From Dehalococcoidia bacterium (GTDB taxonomy: Bacteria > Chloroflexota > Dehalococcoidia > Dehalococcoidales > W498), in NCBI GenBank assembly GCA_030608125.1, contig JAUWEU010000030.1, positions 1-8,224 of the forward strand: a stretch of 8,224 bases of DNA, given 5' to 3'. The position numbers and the translations under genes are program-made. Under the pieces are notes generated by a model, which saw nothing but the letters and a program-made list of their open reading frames with translations, had not been told where the DNA came from and ran no database searches. Below, piece after piece: positions 1 through 5,068 of this stretch; position 1 is the stretch's first letter; every line of letters starts with the position of its first letter.

Positions 1-334
<334 letters not shown>

Positions 335-362
335 CTTCAGAGTTGATATTAGACAAAAAGAG

Positions 363-402
363 AAATCTATGGTGGTTTTGTCTGCCGTAGATTTTTTGTT
401 TT
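363..402 (+). terminator. Intrinsic terminator right after the 23S rRNA
   Basis: A 10-bp stem (363-372 AAATCTATGG pairing with 385-394 CCGTAGATTT, one T-G wobble) closes a 12-nt loop and is followed directly by TTTGTTTT (395-402). That is the layout of a Rho-independent terminator. It sits about 30 nt behind the likely 23S 3' end and upstream of the 5S gene, so it would end the 23S transcript before the 5S. rRNA antitermination complexes or use as a processing stem could change the outcome in the cell. Confidence 0.72.
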
Positions 403-420
403 ACGGGGTTTTACCGCCGG

Positions 421-577
421 TGTCATTACGAGCCGGAGGCGAAGCAATCCCTAACCTACCATTTTCCTTGTCATTGTGAGCGAAGCGAAGCAATCTAATA
501 TAAATAAGTTCATCTCTTGGGATTGCTTCGTCGCAGCCTCTTCGCTACGCTCAGAGCTTCGGCTCCTCGCAAAGACA
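421..577. repeat. REP/MITE-like palindromic repeat cluster (TCATTGCGAG...GCAATC family)
   Basis: Three related units lie here. Two are direct copies: 421-450, starting TGTCATTACGAG and ending GAAGCAATCC, and 470-496, starting GTCATTGTGAGCGAAGC and ending AAGCAATCT. The third is inverted, at about 520-577, starting GGATTGCTTCGTCGC and ending CTCCTCGCAAAGACAG. Units 2 and 3 form a large imperfect hairpin with an AT-rich centre. The inverted unit also contains a small GAGC-TTCG-GCTC hairpin (554-565). This kind of palindrome, built around GATTGCTTCG and CGAAGCAATC, is scattered between genes in many bacterial genomes. It carries no gene of its own, and reading frames through it (for example about 476-787) look artefactual. 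Confidence 0.85.
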
Positions 578-582
578 GTGGT

Positions 583-660
583 GACCTATCCCCCTGACCC
601 CCTTCCCTTGAGGATTAAGGGAAGGGGGAAATATTTTAGAGAGGGGCTGCGCCCCTCTCA
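583..660 (+). repeat. Double-hairpin palindromic repeat, copy A (forward)
   Basis: This begins GACCTATCCCCCTGACC. The first hairpin has a 12-bp stem (598-609 CCCCCTTCCCTT with 617-628 AAGGGAAGGGGG, 7-nt loop). A short AT-rich linker (AAATATTTTA) follows, then a second hairpin with a 9-bp stem (639-647 GAGAGGGGC with 651-659 GCCCCTCTC, TGC loop). The same two-hairpin plan, with related sequence, occurs in reverse orientation at 1651-1733. The two copies flank the NYN gene. No coding potential is seen. Confidence 0.85.
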
Positions 661-983
661 GAGGCTCACGCCCATAGTGGTAAGACGCCGACGGAAAGTA
701 TTGGTTCACAGTCTAGTACCAGTAATAGTGACACAAGCGATGGCTTTGGCTTTTCCAAACGCACCAAGAAATTGCATTGTAAGTTGAATGAGCCAACCGA
801 AAAGAAACAGCCCCTTGCTTTCACAAGAGGCCGTTGAGCCAGTGCTACTAACACTGGCGCTGTAAACTAATTAATAAGTATAATATAGACTTTAATATTT
901 GTCAAGTGTATATTGTAACATATATGTCAATACGCGATATATCGAAAAATGCCGTGAATACTATGTGTTAGTGAGGAATCAAA
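661..983. other. Intergenic region upstream of the NYN gene, no recognisable gene
   Basis: I see no convincing gene in this stretch. A 62-codon frame on the minus strand (666-854) has no recognisable motif. A perfect 7-bp hairpin (GCCAGTG 838-844, loop CTACTAA, CACTGGC 852-858) lies in the middle; it has no T tract, so it is not an obvious terminator. From about 862 the sequence becomes markedly AT-rich, holding the candidate promoter and a 10-bp palindrome ACATATATGT (918-927). A TATAAT at 879-884 has no acceptable -35 box at normal spacing. Confidence 0.6.
899..926 (+). promoter_or_regulatory. Candidate sigma-A promoter for the NYN gene
   Basis: TTGTCA (899-904, five of six matches to TTGACA) is followed after 16 nt by TATATG (921-926, four of six matches to TATAAT). 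The -10 element overlaps the palindrome ACATATATGT (918-927), which could be a repressor site. The start codon lies about 57 nt downstream. The surroundings are AT-rich, so chance matches are likely. Confidence 0.35.
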
Positions 984-1604
984 ATGGTAAGAGTCATTGC
1001 ATATGTAGATGGATTTAATCTTTATTTCGGCTTGAGGGAAGCAGGATATAGGAAGTACTATTGGCTCAATATTCGTTTGCTGGCGGAGAAATTACTTATG
1101 TTTAATCAAGAGTTAACATTTACAAAGTATTTCACAGCAAGAATAACAGGCGACCCAACCAAGGAGAAGCGCCAAACGACATACATCGAAGCACTCGAAA
1201 CATTGCGTGATTTCAATGACTTTGAAATATATTATGGACACTACCGGAAAGATCCCTATAAATGTCCACACTGTAAATGCGTTTACGACGTGCCCCATGA
1301 GAAAATGACAGATGTAAATATCGCTACACAAATGCTCATGGATGCTTTCAATAATAAGTTTGAGAAAGCACTGTTGGTATCTGCAGATAGCGACTTAGTT
1401 CCACTTATAGAAGTTGTAAGAGAGAAATATCCTGAAAAAAGTGTTGTGGTTGCGTTTCCCCCTGAACGATACTCAGCAGACTTAGAAAGGGTGGCTAGCG
1501 CTTGTTTGCACATAAACCGTGCAAAGCTTGCCCAGAGTCGGGTCCCTGACAAGGTTGAAAAGGCAGACGGGTTCGTCTTAGAAAGGCCTCAAGAGTGGGC
1601 ATAA
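984..1604 (+). CDS. NYN (PIN-like, LabA/DUF88-type) domain protein, putative ribonuclease
   Basis: The 206-residue protein fits the NYN family, whose PIN-like fold carries a metal-binding acidic pocket and is generally linked to RNA cleavage. Visible signatures are VDGFNLYFG near the N-terminus (Asp9, Asn12), KMTDVNIATQMLMDAF (Asp110) and LLVSADSDLVPLI (Asp135, Asp137). These match the expected acidic positions at the ends of the parallel strands. A CPHCKC cluster (Cys94, Cys97, Cys99) before the second motif suggests a small metal knuckle. No signal peptide or membrane span is seen, so it is probably cytoplasmic. ATG 984 is supported by GAGGAA (973-978), 5 nt upstream. The gene looks more AT-rich than clpC and radA. 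It stands alone between two inverted palindromic repeats in the gap between 23S and 5S rRNA, which suggests an acquired gene. Its substrate is unknown; action on rRNA or mobile-element RNA would be speculation. Confidence 0.85.
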   Translation: MVRVIAYVDGFNLYFGLREAGYRKYYWLNIRLLAEKLLMFNQELTFTKYFTARITGDPTKEKRQTTYIEALETLRDFNDFEIYYGHYRKDPYKCPHCKCVYDVPHEKMTDVNIATQMLMDAFNNKFEKALLVSADSDLVPLIEVVREKYPEKSVVVAFPPERYSADLERVASACLHINRAKLAQSRVPDKVEKADGFVLERPQEWA

Positions 1605-1650
1605 AGCACACTTTGTTCTCGATTGACCATTTTGCAACAAGCTAAATAGA

Positions 1651-1733
1651 GGGTCCAAGAGGGGCGTAAGCCCCTCTTTCTTTTTCTTCCCCCTCTCCTT
1701 TGAAGGAGAGGGGGATTAAGGGGGTGAGGTAGA
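1651..1733 (-). repeat. Double-hairpin palindromic repeat, copy B (reverse)
   Basis: Read on the minus strand, this copy starts TACCTCACCCCCTTAATCCC. It then has a 12-bp hairpin (+ strand CCCCCTCTCCTT 1689-1700 with AAGGAGAGGGGG 1703-1714), a purine-rich linker and a hairpin AAGAGGGGC/GCCCCTCTT (1657-1665 with 1670-1678, GTAA loop on the + strand). The order and sequence match copy A at 583-660 in inverted orientation. The stems differ by compensatory changes, so the fold is kept while the sequence has drifted. Confidence 0.85.
1657..1688 (+). terminator. Probable terminator of the NYN gene, inside repeat copy B
   Basis: The 9-bp GC-rich stem 1657-1665/1670-1678 with a four-base GTAA loop is followed by a T-rich run (TCTTTTTCTT, 1679-1688). 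It lies about 50 nt behind the NYN stop codon. The repeat could therefore also work as a Rho-independent terminator. The T tract is interrupted by C, so its strength is uncertain. Confidence 0.5.
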
Positions 1734-1743
1734 TAAAACCCCC

Positions 1744-1772
1744 TTTTCTTATGCTAAGTAATGTGCTAAAAT
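1744..1772 (+). promoter_or_regulatory. Weak candidate promoter for the 5S rRNA
   Basis: TAAAAT (1767-1772, five of six matches to TATAAT) sits so that transcription would begin at about 1779, the predicted 5S 5' end. The -35 region at the right distance (TTTTCT, 1744-1749) is poor. It is listed because the terminator after the 23S leaves the 5S in need of its own promoter or of readthrough. Confidence 0.25.
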
Positions 1773-1778
1773 ATAACT

Positions 1779-1903
1779 GCCTCTTGGTGGTTAGAGCGGG
1801 GCGGAACCGCCCGTTCCCATCCCGAACACGGAAGTGAAACACCCCAGCGCAGACGATACTGAGGGGGTAACCCCTTGTGGAAAATATGCCACTGCCAGGA
1901 GGC
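1779..1903 (+). rRNA. rrf: 5S ribosomal RNA
   Basis: The terminal helix pairs GCCTC (1779-1783) with GAGGC (1899-1903). The conserved internal segment CCCATCCCGAACACGGAAGT with the following GAAAC is the loop B/helix III region found in bacterial 5S rRNA. GGGGGTAACCCC forms the helix IV hairpin, and CCACTGCCAGGAGGC closes the molecule. The length of about 125 nt is slightly above the usual 115-120, and the ends are approximate. It follows the 23S gene only after an intervening NYN gene and repeats. Confidence 0.95.
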
Positions 1904-1906
1904 TTT

Positions 1907-1926
1907 AGTAACAAGCTGTTGCTTTT
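1907..1926 (+). terminator. Short hairpin terminator behind the 5S rRNA
   Basis: AGTAACA (1907-1913) pairs with TGTTGCT (1917-1923), with one wobble and an AGC loop, and is followed by TTT. The stem is AT-rich and the T run short, so termination may be partial. Its position directly behind the 5S supports the call. Confidence 0.45.
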
Positions 1927-2001
1927 GCCCAGAAAGGTGTGATAGGATTAAGATAGGTACAGACTGGGCGGAGTGGGTGGTCAGGATTTTCCCCCTAGCT
2001 T

Positions 2002-2031
2002 TTGACCCTCACTCTTAGTTGCCTTTATAAT
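2002..2031 (+). promoter_or_regulatory. Sigma-A promoter of clpC
   Basis: TTGACC (2002-2007, five of six matches) and a perfect TATAAT (2026-2031) are separated by 18 nt. The predicted start near 2038 gives a 5' leader of about 40 nt before ATG 2078. The -10 element lies in the loop of a small inverted repeat, GTTGCC (2018-2023) and GGCAAC (2033-2038), which could be an operator. A GGTCA/TGACC inverted pair (1979-1983, 2003-2007) also touches the -35 box. I see no complete tandem CtsR heptad box. Confidence 0.7.
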
Positions 2032-2077
2032 AGGCAACATGCTGGCTAGACTGAAGCAGCAATGGTAAGGAGAATAG

Positions 2078-4549
2078 ATGGCTAGCCGATTTGAGAAATT
2101 CTCAGAGCGAGCTCGCAGGGTTCTCACCCTAGCTCAAGAAGAGGCACAGCACCTCGGCCACAGCCATATTGGCACAGAGCATATTTTACTTGGCTTGGTA
2201 GGAGAGGACGAGGGAGTAGCCGCCAAGGTTCTTATCAGCTCGGGGGTAAGCCTGAGCAAGGTGCGCTCAGCAGTGGAATTCATTATTGGGCATGGTGAGA
2301 AACCTAGCAGTGGTGAAATCGGGCTAACCTCTGGAGCCAAGAAGGTTATTGAACTGGCTATAGACGAGGCACGCCACCTGGGTCATAACTATATTGGCAC
2401 AGAGCATCTCCTATTAGGCTTGCTGCATGAGGGGGAAGGGGTAGCCGCTGGTGTATTAAATAGCTTGGGTGTCACCCTTGAGCGAGCACGTGCTGAAACT
2501 ACCCGCGTCCTCAGTCAAAGTGCGCCTAGGTCTAGGCTCACCCGCACCACAAGCCGCACCCCTATTTTGGACCAGTTAGGCATTGACTTAACCACAGCTG
2601 CCCGCGCCGGGAAACTTGACCCGGTTATCGGGCGGGTTAAGGAGATTGAACGGGTAATTCAGATTCTCAGCCGCCGGACTAAGAACAACCCAGCTCTTAT
2701 CGGTGCGCCAGGAGTGGGAAAGACGGCAATTGTTGAGGGCTTGGCTCACCGCATTGTAGCCAGTGATGTTCCTGAGACTTTAGAGGGAAAGCGGTTGATA
2801 ACACTGGATATAGGGGCGTTGGTAGCTGGAACAAAGTACCGGGGCGAGTTTGAAGAACGGCTAAAGAAGGTTATAGAGGAGATAAAAACTGCAGGAAACT
2901 GCATACTCTTTATTGACGAGTTCCACACCATGGTGGGAGCCGGAGCAGCTGAGGGGGCAGTTGACGCAGCTAATATCCTCAAACCTTCCCTGGCACGAGG
3001 CGAATTGCAGTGTATTGGCGCAACTACCCTTGACGACTACCGTAAATATGTTGAGCGGGATGCTGCCCTGGAGCGCCGCTTCCAGCCTGTCTTAGTCGAG
3101 GAGCCTTCCGTTGAGGAAACCTTGGAGATTTTACGTGGGATTAAGGAGCGCTATGAGGAGCATCACCACCTAACGATAAGTGATGAGGCGCTGAGTTCAG
3201 CAGCAACACTAGCTTCCAGATACATACCCGACCGTTTTCTGCCTGATAAAGCTATTGACCTAGTTGATGAAGCGGCATCAAGGGTAATGATTAAACACAG
3301 GACTGTACCTATTACCCTGAAGGAAGCCAGGCAAGTTGAGGATAGTATGCGTAAGGATAAGGAGGCTGCCCTAGCTACACAGCAGTATGATTATGCCGCT
3401 GAGCTGCGCAACCGGGAGATCCAAATTGAAGAGAAAATAAAGAGGATGAAAGAGGAGTGGAAGGCTAAGCAGGAGCAAGAGAAGCCGGCAGTAACTGCTG
3501 AAAACATCGCTGAGGTAGTGAGCATGTGGACAGGGATTCCAGTGGTACAGTTGGCTAGCGATGAGACCAGCCGCCTGCTTAATATGGAGGAGGTGTTACA
3601 TCACCGCATTATTGGTCAGGATGAGGCTATTAGTATTGTGGCTAAGGCAGTAAGGCGAGCACGAGCTGGGATTAAAGACCCAAGGCACCCTATAGGCAAC
3701 TTTATCTTTCTAGGTCCAACCGGTGTCGGTAAGACAGAGCTGGTCAGAGCCTTAGCTGAGTTTATGTTTGGCAGTGAGGATACCCTAATCCGGCTTGACA
3801 TGTCTGAGTTTATGGAGAGACATACTGTAGCCCGATTGGTTGGAGCCCCGCCAGGATATGTTGGCTATGACGAAGGTGGGCAATTAACTGAGGCAGTGAG
3901 GCGTAAGTCATATTGCTGCATACTCCTTGACGAAATTGAAAAGGCTCACCCTGATGTGTTTAATATATTGCTCCAGATATTTGATGATGGCCACCTGGCT
4001 GATGCCAAGGGTCGCCGGGTTGATTTTCGCAATAGCATTATCGTTATGACCAGCAATATCGGGGCTGAACTAATCAGGAAAGGCACCACCATTGGTTTTG
4101 CCACTCACAGCGATGAGACTAAAAGCCAGGAGCAGGCTTATGATAGGATGAAGGAGAAACTGCTTGGTGAATTAAAGAAGACATTCCGCCCTGAGTTTCT
4201 CAATCGCGTTGACGGTGTGGTTGTATTTCATTCCCTGACCAAGAAGCACATCCGAAAGATTGTTGATTTAATGCTAGTTTCAGCAACCCAGCAACTGGCT
4301 GAGAAGGAGATAAAATTAGAGGTAACCGATGCGGTTAGGAATTTTTTGGGTGAGAAGGGTTATGACCAGGTCTTCGGGGCTCGTCCCCTACGCCGGGTGA
4401 TTCAAGACATGGTTGAAGATAAACTCTCAGAGAGTCTGCTCCGCGGCGAATTCCAGTCGGGGGATACTGTTGTTGTTGACCTCAAAGGAGAGGAAATTGT
4501 AGTGCATCCAGTAGCTGCAGAAGCATTGCTGGGAGATGGTAAGCCATAA
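2078..4549 (+). CDS. clpC: ATP-dependent Clp protease ATP-binding subunit ClpC
   Basis: This 823-residue AAA+ unfoldase feeds proteins into the ClpP chamber in the cytoplasm. Domain order is standard: two Clp_N repeats (about 14-145, each with IGTEH; Glu34 and Glu109 align with Glu32 and Glu106 of B. subtilis ClpC, which bind phosphoarginine); first AAA+ module with Walker A GAPGVGKT (209-216), Walker B LFIDEFHT (277-284) and pore loop KYRG (253-256); middle domain with a UVR-like segment (about 424-459); second AAA+ module with Walker A GPTGVGKT (546-553), Walker [11 protein letters not shown] (616-625), pore loop GYVG (593-596) and GARPL sensor 2 (767-771). The ClpP-docking tripeptide is IGF (672-674). 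The length is normal for ClpC. ATG 2078 is supported by AAGGAG (2067-2072) five bases upstream. It appears to be transcribed from its own promoter after the 5S gene; no mcsA, mcsB or ctsR is next to it. The DEFHT variant of the usual DELHT is minor. Confidence 0.97.
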   Translation: MASRFEKFSERARRVLTLAQEEAQHLGHSHIGTEHILLGLVGEDEGVAAKVLISSGVSLSKVRSAVEFIIGHGEKPSSGEIGLTSGAKKVIELAIDEARHLGHNYIGTEHLLLGLLHEGEGVAAGVLNSLGVTLERARAETTRVLSQSAPRSRLTRTTSRTPILDQLGIDLTTAARAGKLDPVIGRVKEIERVIQILSRRTKNNPALIGAPGVGKTAIVEGLAHRIVASDVPETLEGKRLITLDIGALVAGTKYRGEFEERLKKVIEEIKTAGNCILFIDEFHTMVGAGAAEGAVDAANILKPSLARGELQCIGATTLDDYRKYVERDAALERRFQPVLVEEPSVEETLEILRGIKERYEEHHHLTISDEALSSAATLASRYIPDRFLPDKAIDLVDEAASRVMIKHRTVPITLKEARQVEDSMRKDKEAALATQQYDYAAELRNREIQIEEKIKRMKEEWKAKQEQEKPAVTAENIAEVVSMWTGIPVVQLASDETSRLLNMEEVLHHRIIGQDEAISIVAKAVRRARAGIKDPRHPIGNFIFLGPTGVGKTELVRALAEFMFGSEDTLIRLDMSEFMERHTVARLVGAPPGYVGYDEGGQLTEAVRRKSYCCILLDEIEKAHPDVFNILLQIFDDGHLADAKGRRVDFRNSIIVMTSNIGAELIRKGTTIGFATHSDETKSQEQAYDRMKEKLLGELKKTFRPEFLNRVDGVVVFHSLTKKHIRKIVDLMLVSATQQLAEKEIKLEVTDAVRNFLGEKGYDQVFGARPLRRVIQDMVEDKLSESLLRGEFQSGDTVVVDLKGEEIVVHPVAAEALLGDGKP

Positions 4550-4579
4550 AATCATGACAGATAAGGTCAGGGTGGAACA

Positions 4580-4621
4580 AAAAGGGCGGGAAAACGAGAT
4601 AGATGAAACAACCGCCCTTTT
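4580..4621 (+). terminator. Probable intrinsic terminator after clpC
   Basis: AAAAGGGCGG (4580-4589) pairs perfectly with CCGCCCTTTT (4612-4621) around a 22-nt loop, then TAATT follows. The T tract is partly inside the stem, so it could act in either direction. It would separate clpC from the sodium-pump cassette. A 27-codon frame (4554-4637) crosses it and is not called as a gene. Confidence 0.5.
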
Positions 4622-4664
4622 AATTCGCCTAAAATAGACAGGAGATAAAAATCGGGGTAAAGAT

Positions 4665-4829
4665 ATGGGAGTAGATTGGGGTTTTGCTGGACAAGTTGGC
4701 GGTGTTGGCTTTGGTATGGTCTTCGCCTTGCTAATTATTCTAGCTGTGGTTATATGGCTAACAGGGCTGGTGGTTACTAAAACTAGCACCGGCAAGGCTG
4801 AAACTGGTGACAAGAAGGAGGGAAATTAG
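4665..4829 (+). CDS. Small membrane protein, gamma-like (OadG) subunit of a Na+-pumping decarboxylase
   Basis: A 54-residue protein has a single hydrophobic segment (about 14-38, GVGFGMVFALL through VIWLTGLVV) and a charged C-terminal tail (KAETGDKKEGN). This is the build of the gamma subunits of the oxaloacetate, methylmalonyl-CoA and glutaconyl-CoA decarboxylase sodium pumps: one helix anchoring the complex beside the beta subunit, with a hydrophilic tail facing the cytoplasm. The G-x-G-M-V-F run at the start of the helix is typical of the family. ATG 4665 is the first possible start after an in-frame TAG at 4635-4637. The ribosome site is weak: GGGG (4654-4657) is 7 nt away, and a better AGGAG (4640-4644) is too far. 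The stop codon is 3 nt before the biotin-carrier start, so the two are co-transcribed. Identification rests on context and hydropathy because the protein is tiny. Confidence 0.75.
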   Translation: MGVDWGFAGQVGGVGFGMVFALLIILAVVIWLTGLVVTKTSTGKAETGDKKEGN

Positions 4830-4832
4830 AAA

Positions 4833-5054
4833 TTGGCACAAGAAATTATAGAAGTTCCCCTAACCGGTAAGATTACCAGTGTAGAGGTTAAAGTAGGGGA
4901 TAAGGTTAAAGAGGGAGATGTCATCTGTTTTATTGAATCAATGAAAATGGAGAACCCTATTTTGGATCCGGTAGACGGTACCATTGTTCAGCTAAATGTT
5001 ACTCCAGAGCAAATAGTTAAGCCTGGCGAGACAATAGCCATTATAGAGTATTAA
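4833..5054 (+). CDS. Biotin carrier protein (biotinyl domain) of a Na+-pumping decarboxylase
   Basis: The 73-residue protein is essentially a bare biotinyl domain. The biotinylation motif ESMKMEN (35-41) puts biotin on Lys38. Flanking strands are GKITSVEVKVGDKVKEGD and DGTIVQLNVTPEQIVKPGE. It would carry CO2 as carboxybiotin from the carboxyltransferase to the membrane beta subunit. The start is a TTG at 4833, supported by AAGGAGGG (4815-4822, spacing 10 nt) overlapping the end of the upstream gene. Family members in such pumps usually have an N-terminal Ala/Pro-rich linker of tens of residues, which is absent here. The beta gene follows 14 nt downstream. A lipoyl or glycine-cleavage protein is excluded by the MKM motif. 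A biotin protein ligase must act on it but is not in the window. Confidence 0.9.
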   Translation: MAQEIIEVPLTGKITSVEVKVGDKVKEGDVICFIESMKMENPILDPVDGTIVQLNVTPEQIVKPGETIAIIEY

Positions 5055-5068
5055 AAGGTTGGTGACGG

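Noticed and set aside
421..577. CRISPR array
   Set aside because: Repeats are few, unequal, in both orientations and without regular spacers; they are palindromic intergenic repeats.
476..787. 103-codon open frame on the + strand
   Set aside because: It runs through the REP-like palindromes and copy A repeat, has no recognisable domain and no ribosome site; it is an artefact of GC-rich repeats.
666..854. 62-codon open frame on the minus strand upstream of the NYN gene
   Set aside because: No motif, odd composition and no promoter or ribosome site that I could support.
879..884. TATAAT as the -10 of the NYN promoter
   Set aside because: The sequence 17 nt upstream (GGCGCT) is not a credible -35 element.
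1927..1969. GCCCAG/CTGGGC inverted repeat behind the 5S as a structured RNA or riboswitch
   Set aside because: The 31-nt loop shows only a GATAGG duplication and no known riboswitch core; the support is too weak for a call.
1979..2007. Possible CtsR operator upstream of clpC
   Set aside because: Only separated half-sites GGTCA and TTTGACC are present, in inverted rather than tandem arrangement and 19 nt apart; this does not fit the CtsR heptad repeat.
4554..4637. 27-codon frame starting MTDKVRVEQKGREN between clpC and the gamma gene
   Set aside because: It lies across a terminator-like inverted repeat, has a poor ribosome site and resembles no known protein. It is in the same frame as the gamma gene but stops at a TAG ten codons before its ATG.
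4427..4813. 128-codon open frame on the minus strand
   Set aside because: It overlaps the end of clpC and the whole gamma gene. The + strand genes have clear family motifs or tight operon spacing, so this is an antisense shadow.
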